Shown here: piece by piece, positions 28,812-36,035 of the stretch
Layout: every line of letters starts with the position of its first letter
Position numbering within the stretch: the stretch's first letter is position 1
DNA from: Rouxiella aceris
Lineage (GTDB): Bacteria > Pseudomonadota > Gammaproteobacteria > Enterobacterales > Enterobacteriaceae
DNA length: 64,000 nucleotides
Reading direction: 5' to 3'
Assembly (NCBI RefSeq): GCF_012933545.1
Contig: NZ_JAADJU010000015.1
Location: 62,001-126,000, forward strand
Notes under the pieces: model-generated
Seen by the model: the letters and a program-made list of their open reading frames with translations, nothing else
Told to the model about the DNA's origin: nothing
The model's database searches: none
Made by a program: the position numbers and the translations under genes

Positions 28812-28912
28812 ATTTCATGGCTACCCCCTCAACGCCGGGCTGATAAGGTTAATGGCCTGGCATCACGTGAAAAGCTGTGACCGGAGAGATAAATTCACAA
28901 TTAAACACAGCA

Positions 28913-28930
28913 TTCACAGGGGTGTGTGAA
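28913..28930. promoter_or_regulatory. Palindromic operator, copy 1, upstream of the AEC transporter gene
   Basis: TTCACA-GGGGTG-TGTGAA is a perfect 6-6-6 inverted repeat about 350 bp before the AEC transporter. The same arms and spacing recur at 30243-30260 in front of the next transcription block. A single half-site AAATTCACAATT lies just upstream at 28891-28902. The arms are the reverse of the CRP order (CRP is TGTGA-N6-TCACA), so this is not a CRP site. The local DeoR regulator (33182) is the best candidate binder. Confidence 0.55.
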
Positions 28931-28947
28931 GCCTATACCCGGGCTGT

Positions 28948-29258
28948 CTAACGCTAAAAACTGATAAAAATCATTATCATAAACATGTAAATACCATGTT
29001 AAATCCTCGCCGGGAAGTGTGATAATCATCATTTCAATGTGAATCCCCATCACCAATAATAATCATACTTTATTTCGCTGCTACTTAATGTTTGGGTGCC
29101 AATACTGCCGACCAGGGAAACCAGCCGTAAATAAAAAAGTATTACCAGTGAAAGTGCCTAAGTGTGCTAAATCGCCTGGTAAGAAATAAGAATAATTTCC
29201 ATCAGAAATGGCATCAGGTGATATTGTCTGCATCCCATAAATGCTAACGCTAAAAACT
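28948..29258 (+). repeat. 15-bp direct repeat pair in the AEC gene leader
   Basis: CTAACGCTAAAAACT occurs at 28948-28962 and again at 29244-29258, 296 bp apart. The second copy ends 25 bases before the AEC start. The intervening sequence is AT-rich with no gene. The repeat could be a binding site or the trace of a small duplication. Confidence 0.5.
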
Positions 29259-29283
29259 ATTATATGTTTATGAGGAGAACGTC

Positions 29284-30198
29284 ATGTTTGTTGATATATT
29301 CCAGCGTGTAGCCTTTCTTATCGCCGTGTCGCTGCTCGGCTGGTACGTTGGCAAAAAATTCAAAATCAGCAGTAAAGATATTTCGACCTTATTAATCTAC
29401 ATTTTCTCACCGATTGTCAGCTTTGTCTTGATCCTCGACTCGCCGGCTAACGTTGGTTATGTCGGCTATTCTGTCTTGTTCTATGTGGTCTCCTGCATTG
29501 CAGCCGTGCTGGCGCTATGGGTGGGGCAGCGAATCTGGAAGGATAATCGCGCCAATCTGTTTGCCGCCGCCGGTGGGCAGGGTAACGTCGGTTATTTTGT
29601 GTTGCCCTTGGCCATCGGTCTGTTGCACGGTAAAGAGGGTGGGGCTGCTGCCATCGGTATTATTGTGTTTTGCAAGGTCGCTTCGACAATATATGAATTT
29701 ACCATGGCCTTTTATCTTACCGCGCGCAGCCTTTATTCGGTCAGGAAAAGCCTGATTATGGTAGCCAAAATGCCGACTCTGCATGCCACTATTCTGGCAC
29801 TTATTGTCAAATATTTTGGTTTCCACTTGCCGGAATTTCTCTCTTCCGGATTGAATGGCTTTACAGGCGGTTACAGTATTTTGGGCATGATGGTTATTGG
29901 TCTGTCTTTAGCCCGATACGAAAAATTAATCCCTGACTGGAAATTTACCGCCTATTCCATTATCTGGAAACAAGGGCTTTATACTCTGGTAATTATTTCT
30001 CTGTTTACTTACTTTTTTAACCTCAACTATGCCGAGAAAATTGTCCTGGTAATGCTAGCCAGTAATCCCCTGGCCGGAAATATTGCCGCCGTGGCGGCTG
30101 CGTTGGACGTCCATCCGGAAAAAGCCGCCTTTGCCATTATGGTCAGCACCATTCTGGCCCTGGTGACGGTACCGCTGACATTGGCCTTTGTTTTTTAG
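29284..30198 (+). CDS. AEC-family (auxin efflux carrier type) transporter
   Basis: Inner-membrane transporter of 304 residues with about nine to ten membrane segments and the family's glycine-rich break (AAAGGQGNVGYFVLPLAIGL near 100) and C-terminal LVMLASNPLAGNIAAVAAAL. AEC members move organic acids such as malate and malonate. Its place in front of an acid-sugar catabolic block suggests uptake of the sugar acid. Start at 29284 follows TGAGGAGAACGTC. Confidence 0.88.
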   Translation: MFVDIFQRVAFLIAVSLLGWYVGKKFKISSKDISTLLIYIFSPIVSFVLILDSPANVGYVGYSVLFYVVSCIAAVLALWVGQRIWKDNRANLFAAAGGQGNVGYFVLPLAIGLLHGKEGGAAAIGIIVFCKVASTIYEFTMAFYLTARSLYSVRKSLIMVAKMPTLHATILALIVKYFGFHLPEFLSSGLNGFTGGYSILGMMVIGLSLARYEKLIPDWKFTAYSIIWKQGLYTLVIISLFTYFFNLNYAEKIVLVMLASNPLAGNIAAVAAALDVHPEKAAFAIMVSTILALVTVPLTLAFVF

Positions 30199-30240
30199 CC
30201 ATTAGCTACTGCTAAGGCACGTTTTTTTACCGGTTACAAA

Positions 30241-30262
30241 AATTCACAGCGTTTTGTGAATT
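30241..30262. promoter_or_regulatory. Palindromic operator, copy 2, upstream of the acid-sugar genes
   Basis: AATTCACA-GCGTTT-TGTGAATT is a perfect inverted repeat with 8-bp arms and a 6-bp spacer, in the 276-bp gap between the transporter gene and the binding-protein-like gene. It shares the core TTCACA-N6-TGTGAA with the copy at 28913. Additional half-sites TTTGTGAATT (about 30364) and ATGTGAATA (about 30388) lie closer to the downstream gene. Confidence 0.6.
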
Positions 30263-30474
30263 ACATATGGCGCATTATTTGATGTTTTTACTTTTAAATT
30301 CAGTTTGTTGAGTGAGTTTAATGCGCGTGATTTGTGCGCGAAAAATGCGATATTGCGCCTATATTTGTGAATTATCGTTAAATACAATGTGAATACTCAC
30401 CATCACCTGACAGGTTTTATCCTGCGTACCCTCACGCAGGGTGCTGGCCTGGTAAATCACGAGATAAATCAGCA

Positions 30475-31179
30475 ATGAATAATTCAACGGCAATACAGAT
30501 TATCAGTGCATTAGTGGTCCGCTCGCCCTTTGATGCGGAAATTTTGCCAGCCTGGCAACAACAGGGCCATGCCGTGCAGGTTAAATGGACTCCGACTACG
30601 GTGATTATGGATAATATCCGTGACGGCTATCGCAGCGATATTGCCATTGTTACCGTTGGGGCGATGGATGAGCTGATTGCTGCCGGGATTGTCGATGGCA
30701 GTAGCCGCATTGAACTGGTGGAATCGCGTATTGGTCTGGCGGTGAAAGCCGGTGAGCCTCATCCCGATATCGCCACCACCGAGGCGCTGGTGGCCACGCT
30801 GCTTGCTGCCCGCTCGGTGGCTTATTCTATCGGCGGTGCCAGCGGTATCTATTTTAATACCATGATCGAAAAACTCGGCATTGCCGAGGCGGTCAATGCC
30901 AGGGCCAGTACTATTCCCGAAGGCTTTACTGCCGAAAAACTGATTTCCGGCGAGGCCAGCCTGGCGGTGCAACAGGTCAGCGAGCTTTTGGTGGTGCCCG
31001 GTATCGAAGTCATTGGTCGTCTGCCGGAAGCCGTGCAAAAGACGACTGCGTTCTCGGCAGCCCTATTTAAAACAGCCAGCCAACCTGAACTATGTCGAGA
31101 TTTTCTCAGACATTTACAGTCGGCACAGGCCAGTCGCGCTTATCAGGCGAAAGGGCTGGATCCGGTGTTTAATAGCTGA
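30475..31179 (+). CDS. Leaderless periplasmic-binding-fold protein in the acid-sugar locus
   Basis: A 234-residue protein resembling the substrate-binding domain of ModA/LysR-type proteins: alternating beta strands and helices with WTPTTVIMDNIRDGYRSDIA IVTVGAMDELIAAG near 38-70 and a hinge region AYSIGGASGIYFNTMIEKLG near 118. The N-terminus (MNNSTAIQIISALVVRSPF) is not a signal peptide, so the protein is predicted to stay in the cytoplasm, and no ABC permease or ATPase is nearby. It may bind the pathway substrate or an intermediate, as a sensor or an enzyme. First gene of the block with the racemase-like gene 14 bases downstream. Confidence 0.7.
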   Translation: MNNSTAIQIISALVVRSPFDAEILPAWQQQGHAVQVKWTPTTVIMDNIRDGYRSDIAIVTVGAMDELIAAGIVDGSSRIELVESRIGLAVKAGEPHPDIATTEALVATLLAARSVAYSIGGASGIYFNTMIEKLGIAEAVNARASTIPEGFTAEKLISGEASLAVQQVSELLVVPGIEVIGRLPEAVQKTTAFSAALFKTASQPELCRDFLRHLQSAQASRAYQAKGLDPVFNS

Positions 31180-31193
31180 AATCTGGAGGCGCC

Positions 31194-31871
31194 ATGACCG
31201 TCCGAATTGTATTATTTCACGCCACGCCGGTTGCCATGCAGCCCATTCACGATGCCTTTAACGCCCTCTGGCCAGAAGCGGAGATTGTTAATCTGCTCGA
31301 TGATGGTCTGTCGATTGATCTGGCCCGGGCAAAGCAACTCAATGAGCAGATTATCGAGCGCTTTGTGCGTCTCGGTCAGTATGGCTATGAGATGAAGGCC
31401 GATGCCATATTGGCCACTTGTTCTGCCTTTGGCCCGGCGCTGGACAAGCTGGCTGCCTTGCTGCCGGTGCCGGTATTAAAACCGAATGAGGCAATGTTCC
31501 GTGAGGCGATCACCCGCGGCCAACGTATCGGTATGCTGGCGACTTTTGGTCCGGCTGTGGCACCGATGGAGCAGGAGTTTCGCGATTTTGTTGATCAGTC
31601 TGGCAGTGAAGCGACGCTGAAAACCGTGCTGGTGGAAGAGGCGATGACTTGCCTTAAGCAGGGAGATGTTGCCGGACATAACCAACAGCTGGTAGACCAT
31701 CTGCCGCAACTGGCGGATTGTGATGCCATTATGCTGGCACATTTCTCCACCTCTCGCGCCTGGGATGCGGTGTCTCAGGCTAGCACTATCCCGGTGCTTT
31801 CCGCCCCCCACGCGGCGGTAAAACGCGTAAGAAGGTTGCTTGAGGCAAGCAGGGAGCCGAAATTATGCTGA
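31194..31871 (+). CDS. Asp/Glu racemase superfamily protein
   Basis: A 225-residue protein of the Asp/Glu/hydantoin racemase superfamily. The first active-site region is ADAILATCSAFGPALDKLA with Cys76. The second, where two-base racemases have Cys in (G/A)CTH, reads CDAIMLAHFSTSRAW, so His183 or a Ser replaces the second Cys. One-cysteine members of the superfamily include decarboxylases and isomerases, so a simple racemase is doubtful. It overlaps otnK by seven bases, showing tight operon coupling with the acid-sugar kinase. Confidence 0.75.
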   Translation: MTVRIVLFHATPVAMQPIHDAFNALWPEAEIVNLLDDGLSIDLARAKQLNEQIIERFVRLGQYGYEMKADAILATCSAFGPALDKLAALLPVPVLKPNEAMFREAITRGQRIGMLATFGPAVAPMEQEFRDFVDQSGSEATLKTVLVEEAMTCLKQGDVAGHNQQLVDHLPQLADCDAIMLAHFSTSRAWDAVSQASTIPVLSAPHAAVKRVRRLLEASREPKLC

Positions 31872-33136
31872 TAGGGGTGATTGCCGACGACTTTACCGGT
31901 GCAAGTGATATTGCCATTACTCTGGCCAAAGGGCTGCCGGGGGAAGGCGGATTAAAAACGGCACAGTATCTCGGTGTGCCACAACAGGCGGCCAGTGCCG
32001 AGATAGAAGCCGGGGTGATTGCCCTGAAAAGTCGCTCCATCGCCGCCAGCGAGGCGGTGGCAACCTCTCTGGCGGCCTGCCAATGGTTGCTCGATCAGGG
32101 TTGTAAGCAGATCGTCTTTAAGTATTGTTCCACGTTTGACTCTACTGCCGCAGGCAATATCGGCCCGGTGGCAGATGCTCTGGCGGCGTTATTGCAGCAG
32201 TCGGCGGTGGTGGTCTGTCCGGCTTTTCCGGCAATGGGCCGCACTCTGTATCAGGGACACCTTTTTGTTCACCATCAGCCGCTTAATGAGTCGGGTATGG
32301 AAAATCATCCGCTGACGCCGATGAAAGATGCTGATATTCGCCGGGTGTTGGCGGTTCAGTCGGTAAATAAAATTGGCCATATTGCCTGGCAGCAGGTTGC
32401 TGCCGGACCGCAATCGCTGATTGATGCCTTGGCGGCATCGGCTCTGCGGGGTGAACGGCTGACCGTGGTTGATGCTCTGGATGACCAGGATCTGGTGACC
32501 ATTGGCCGCGCCTGCGACGGGGTGCGTCTGCTAACCGGCGGCTCGGCGATTGCTCAGGGGCTGGCGCATAACTTTATTGCTCGCGGAGAAGCGACCGGTT
32601 CGGCGGTTGCTGTGCCCCATATTGACGGTCCCGAGGCGATTTTGGTCGGCAGTTGTTCCAATACCACACGTAAACAGATAGCTATCCATGCCCGCCAGCA
32701 TCCGGTATTGATGATTGCTGTTGACGATGTATTAGCCGCCAGGGTGACCAGTGAAACATTGGTAGCCTTTATTCTCGGCCATGGGGGAGAAGCGCCACTG
32801 GTTTACTCCTCGGGAGATACCGCTGCGGTGATGGCCGCTCAGCAACAGTACGGACAAATGCAGGTGTCGCAGGCGCTGGATAACCTGTTTGCCGACACTG
32901 CTCGTAAACTGGTTGCTGCTGGCGTTCGTCGTATCGTGGTTGGCGGTGGCGAAACTTCAGGTGCCGTGGTCAGTGCGTTGGATCTCGGGGCGTTGACCAT
33001 TGGTCCGGAGATTGATACCGGTGTGCCGGTACTGGTTTCCTCAGGTGCGCAGCCCATCGCCCTGGCGCTGAAATCTGGCAACTTTGGCGGCGAGGATTTT
33101 TTTGCCAGGGCGGTGAAAACCCTGCGTGGAGACTGA
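31865..33136 (+). CDS. otnK: OtnK-type four-carbon acid sugar kinase (DUF1537)
   Basis: Kinase of the DUF1537 family, which phosphorylates 3-oxo-tetronates and related four-carbon acid sugars. The N-terminal substrate domain starts MLIGVIADDFTGASDIAITL, the family signature; KYCSTFDSTAAGNIGP near 77 is the second. The C-terminal nucleotide domain has VVGGGETSGAVVSAL near 358 and LALKSGNFGGEDFF near 400. Length 423, matching OtnK (about 420). Its product would be the substrate of the class II aldolase-type OtnC encoded two genes downstream. The usual LtnD dehydrogenase and OtnI isomerase genes are missing here. Confidence 0.88.
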   Translation: MLIGVIADDFTGASDIAITLAKGLPGEGGLKTAQYLGVPQQAASAEIEAGVIALKSRSIAASEAVATSLAACQWLLDQGCKQIVFKYCSTFDSTAAGNIGPVADALAALLQQSAVVVCPAFPAMGRTLYQGHLFVHHQPLNESGMENHPLTPMKDADIRRVLAVQSVNKIGHIAWQQVAAGPQSLIDALAASALRGERLTVVDALDDQDLVTIGRACDGVRLLTGGSAIAQGLAHNFIARGEATGSAVAVPHIDGPEAILVGSCSNTTRKQIAIHARQHPVLMIAVDDVLAARVTSETLVAFILGHGGEAPLVYSSGDTAAVMAAQQQYGQMQVSQALDNLFADTARKLVAAGVRRIVVGGGETSGAVVSALDLGALTIGPEIDTGVPVLVSSGAQPIALALKSGNFGGEDFFARAVKTLRGD

Positions 33137-33181
33137 GGGTCTGCTATTTTGTGGCTGATAATCAACCGGTGAGATAACCTT

Positions 33182-33952
33182 ATGCTGCCTACAGAACGTC
33201 GTGATTTTATCTTTCGCTATGTGCATGAAAATCAGGTGGCGGCGATCAATATTCTCGCCAGCCTGATGAGCGTATCGCATATGACTATTCGTCGTGATGT
33301 CGAAGAGCTGGAAAGAGAAGGCAAGATCACCCGGGTGAGTGGCGGTCTTAAGCTTAATGAGGCATTGCGTCAGGAACTGGCCTATAACGATAAGGCGCAA
33401 TTGCATCACCGTAGAAAAATATTATTGGGTAAATATGCTGCCAACTGCGTGGAGGATGGCCTGGTGGTCTATCTCGACGCCGGTACCACCACTTTTGAAA
33501 TTGCCCGCTGTCTGGCGCAGCGTTTTCATTTAACAGTGATCACCAATGACTTTTCGATTTCACAATATTTAATGGATAAGCCGCAGGTTAATCTTTTTCA
33601 TATTGGCGGCGAGGTGGATAAACGCAATTACTCCACGGTGGGAATTTGTGCCGCTTCTTTTTTAAAATCACTGAATATTGATATTGCCTTTATTAGCAGT
33701 AGTTCCTGGGATCTCCGCCATGGCGTATCAACCCCTTATGAGGGCAAAGCCATTGTCAAACAGGCTGTAGTCAATGTCTCACGTCGCAATATCCTGATTA
33801 GCGATAGCAGTAAATATGGCAAGTATGGCAAATATAATATTTTCCCCTTGGCGGAAATAAAAGAGATCATTACCGACTCGTTATTGCCGGTGGAAGATCA
33901 AGTCAGTATTCAGAATGAAGGTGTGAAACTACACGTAGTAAATGTCGAATGA
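33182..33952 (+). CDS. DeoR-family regulator of the acid-sugar locus
   Basis: A 256-residue DeoR-type repressor. The N-terminal winged helix is LPTERRDFIFRYVHENQVAA INILASLMSVSHMTIRRDVE ELEREGKITRVSGG, and the C-terminal sugar-phosphate-binding domain shows VYLDAGTTTFEIARCLA and VITNDFSISQYLM. It resembles YgbI of the E. coli ygb cluster in context. It lies between the kinase and aldolase genes, so it is autoregulated with them. The palindromes at 28913 and 30241 are candidate operators. Confidence 0.88.
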   Translation: MLPTERRDFIFRYVHENQVAAINILASLMSVSHMTIRRDVEELEREGKITRVSGGLKLNEALRQELAYNDKAQLHHRRKILLGKYAANCVEDGLVVYLDAGTTTFEIARCLAQRFHLTVITNDFSISQYLMDKPQVNLFHIGGEVDKRNYSTVGICAASFLKSLNIDIAFISSSSWDLRHGVSTPYEGKAIVKQAVVNVSRRNILISDSSKYGKYGKYNIFPLAEIKEIITDSLLPVEDQVSIQNEGVKLHVVNVE

Positions 33953-34023
33953 CCCTGAGTCAATAAGCGACCTTACTCTTCACCCCCGCAGTGCGGTAAA
34001 ACATGTGCATTGGGAGAGAAAAC

Positions 34024-34662
34024 ATGTCTGCAGAAAATAAGATCCGTGAGGAAATCTGCGAAACCGGCGCCAGCCTGTTTCAGCGGGGATATATCGTAGG
34101 GACTGCCGGGAATATCAGCGCCAGACTAGACGATGGTTGGTTGATCACGCCGACCGATGCCTGCCTGGGGCGACTTGACCCGGCAGCTATTGCCAAAGTA
34201 AGCACCAGCGGTGAATGGATCTCGGGACTCAAGCCATCCAAGACACTGTTATTGCATCGCCAGGTTTACGATAACAATCCTGATGTTGGTGGCGTACTGC
34301 ATACCCACTCTACCGCGCTGGTGGCATTGACGCTGGCGGGGGTATGGAGTGAGGGAGCGATCCTGCCGCCTATCACCCCTTATCAAGTGATGAAGGTCGG
34401 TAAAATCCCACTGATCGCTTACTGTCGCCCCGGAGCGGCCGAGGTGGCCAGTCAAGTGGCGGCAATAGCCAGCCAGGTGCGCGGCGTGATGTTGGAACGT
34501 CTCGGGCCGGTGATCTGGGAAAGCTCGGTAGCCAAAGCCGGATTTGCCCTCGAAGAGCTGGAAGAGACTGCACGATTGTGGATGATGCAGCAGACAAAAC
34601 CTGCGCCTTTATCCCAGCAGAACCTTGATGAGCTGGCCAGCGTATTTGGCACCCGTTGGTAG
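34024..34662 (+). CDS. otnC: OtnC-type class II aldolase (3-oxo-tetronate 4-phosphate decarboxylase)
   Basis: Class II aldolase/adducin-fold enzyme. Zinc histidines are in GVLHTHSTALVALTLAG (HTH near residue 92) and the phosphate pocket GTAGNISARL near 31 is conserved. OtnC decarboxylates the kinase product to dihydroxyacetone phosphate. Length 212. ATG at 34024 follows GGGAGAGAAAAC; an earlier ATG at 34003 has no ribosome site. A third expected zinc His lies further on in the family, but the segment here reads GVMLERLGPVIWE rather than the usual NHG, an oddity that may reflect altered activity. Confidence 0.82.
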   Translation: MSAENKIREEICETGASLFQRGYIVGTAGNISARLDDGWLITPTDACLGRLDPAAIAKVSTSGEWISGLKPSKTLLLHRQVYDNNPDVGGVLHTHSTALVALTLAGVWSEGAILPPITPYQVMKVGKIPLIAYCRPGAAEVASQVAAIASQVRGVMLERLGPVIWESSVAKAGFALEELEETARLWMMQQTKPAPLSQQNLDELASVFGTRW

Positions 34663-34678
34663 CCCAAGCAAGGAATAG

Positions 34679-34700
34679 CGTGGGAGTGCGTACTCCCACG
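34679..34700 (+). terminator. Terminator after otnC
   Basis: CGTGGGAGT-gcgt-ACTCCCACG forms a perfect 9-bp stem followed by TTATTAT, 16 bases past the otnC stop. It also separates the locus from the convergent type VI immunity genes. Confidence 0.82.
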
Positions 34701-34716
34701 TTATTATAAGCCTCGA

Positions 34717-35145
34717 TTAAAACTCTCGTTTAACGGTGATATAACCATTAAAAGTTACAGAGCATTCCTCATCATTAACAATTGATGAGCCTATTAATAT
34801 ATTCTCCTTCCCCTCCTTGTTTACAAAACTATATCTTACAATCAGGTTTCTGGGGTTATACTCCATAAAGGCATTTTTCATACCTTCAAAATCATCATAA
34901 TCTAAATTTTCAATAGCCTTTTTAGCCATTTGTTCAGCTAAAAGTTTACTAACAGGCTGATTATCGATAAGAGTGATTTTTGTTTTACTTTTGATGATAT
35001 CTTGATCATCATTGGTTCCCCAGTCATAACGCATTGCATGCATTAAATCGATATCAGCTGATCCTACCACTGCGCACGGGCTATTTTTAACAGCAAGGCT
35101 ATTAAAAGAAATCCCAGTTAGAAATAGAATCATCATGATTTTCAT
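34717..35145 (-). CDS. Tldi-type periplasmic immunity protein, paralogue 1
   Basis: A 142-residue exported protein: signal peptide MKIMMILFLTGISFNSLA, then SPCAVVGSADIDLMHAMRYD, a central DNQPVSKLLAEQMAKKAIEN, RNLIVRYSFVNKEGKENILI and the conserved end ECSVTFNGYITVKREF. It is one of three paralogues of the same length in tandem. In this context (an L,D-transpeptidase-like toxin and Hcp upstream) the expected role is to protect the periplasm against the toxin. No toxin gene or remnant precedes this copy; it starts about 100 bp after the end of paralogue 2. Confidence 0.72.
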   Translation of the reverse strand: MKIMMILFLTGISFNSLAVKNSPCAVVGSADIDLMHAMRYDWGTNDDQDIIKSKTKITLIDNQPVSKLLAEQMAKKAIENLDYDDFEGMKNAFMEYNPRNLIVRYSFVNKEGKENILIGSSIVNDEECSVTFNGYITVKREF

Positions 35146-35247
35146 TTTATAAAAAATTCCATTTTATTTTTAAAAGGTTTTAAATAACCATCATTGAGAT
35201 AATCCCCAGGAGAGTGGAATTGCTCCTCTATTGAGGTGAAAGCAAGT

Positions 35248-35676
35248 CTAAAACTCTCGTTTAACGGTAATGTAGCCATTGAAATTTACCGAGCATTCTT
35301 CATCATCAACGATTGATGAACCTACGAAAATATTCTCCTTTCCCTGTTTGTTTATATAGGTGTATTTAACGATAAGATTTCTGGCATTGTATTCCATAAA
35401 CGCATTACGCATCCCGTCATAATCGACATAGTTAAATTGGTCTACGACTTTTTTTGCCATTTGCGCTGCTAATAGTTTAGTGACAGGCTGGTTATCAATT
35501 ATCTCAAGTTTTGTTTTAGTCTTTAAAATATCATCTTCATGTATACCAAAATCTTGCTTCATAGCTTGTATTAAATTTATGTCAACAGTTGAGCCTATAA
35601 CTACGCATGGATTAACCATAGATCCAAAGGCATTAGATGAAATGCCGATGAGAAACATTGCTATGAAGTTTTTCAT
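35248..35676 (-). CDS. Tldi-type periplasmic immunity protein, paralogue 2
   Basis: A 142-residue paralogue with signal peptide MKNFIAMFLIGISSNAFG and the same architecture (NPCVVIGSTVDINLIQAMKQ, DNQPVTKLLAAQMAKKVVDQ, ARNLIVKYTYINKQGKENIF, ECSVNFNGYITVKREF). Its ATG overlaps the TGA of a broken toxin remnant in the same ATGA arrangement used by paralogue 3 and the intact toxin, so this copy was once the partner of its own toxin. It now probably acts as an orphan immunity gene, perhaps broadening protection. Confidence 0.75.
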   Translation of the reverse strand: MKNFIAMFLIGISSNAFGSMVNPCVVIGSTVDINLIQAMKQDFGIHEDDILKTKTKLEIIDNQPVTKLLAAQMAKKVVDQFNYVDYDGMRNAFMEYNARNLIVKYTYINKQGKENIFVGSSIVDDEECSVNFNGYITVKREF

Positions 35677-35840
35677 TTAACAATCAGCTCCTTGTCGCCG
35701 CTGTCCCAGATAGTTATACGATTTGATTCGATTGCAATAATGCAACCTTCAGAGGCAGCACCAGGGTGATTACCTCTATCACTATGAATACGGAATTCTT
35801 CGCGGCCACACATATTGTTTGAGCAATGGTAATGTGTATG
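35673..35840 (-). pseudogene. C-terminal remnant of a second L,D-transpeptidase-like toxin gene
   Basis: Reading the minus strand gives SNNMCGREEFRIH then HPGAASEGCIIAIESN and ends GDKELIVK stop, closely matching the C-terminal third of the intact toxin at 36461-36826, including the catalytic H and SEGC. Going upstream, an 11-base segment present in the intact gene is missing near 35831, shifting the frame, and similarity stops near 35840. No start or ribosome site remains. It is a degraded duplicate. Confidence 0.82.
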
Positions 35841-35849
35841 ACGGTGATT

Positions 35850-35915
35850 TTCCCGTTTAACGCGAAAAAGATAATAATCCCTCTTTGGGCTATCGCCGGT
35901 AGCGATAATTTCCCT
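35850..35915 (-). pseudogene. C-terminal remnant of a GNAT acetyltransferase gene
   Basis: CCGTTTAAC(G/A)CGAAA and then AGATAATAATC, TTTGGGCTATC, CCGGTAG and GATAATTTCCC match the 3' end of the intact GNAT gene at 37523-37966 (coding TTGDSPKGDYYLLHFRVKR) with a small deletion. It abuts the toxin remnant directly. So the duplicated block once ran from immunity through toxin and hcp to the GNAT gene, and a deletion later joined toxin to GNAT, removing hcp. Confidence 0.75.
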
Positions 35916-36035
35916 GGCTAAAGTTCGAAGAAAAACCAGTAATTTTATTGTAAATTTTATTTTAGACAGCTTTGAATAACTATTATTGATGTAGTCAATA
36001 GGGGGGATCCCTCCCCTATTGAGGTGAAAGCAAGT

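Noticed and set aside
28960-28982. Fur-box-like sequence around AAAAATCATTATC
   Set aside because: Only part of the 19-bp consensus fits, and the neighbouring genes have no link with iron.
30386-30402. Possible CRP site TGTGAATACTCACC before the acid-sugar block
   Set aside because: The spacer is 4 rather than 6 bases and the right arm is imperfect; the nearby TTCACA-N6-TGTGAA palindrome explains the half-sites better.
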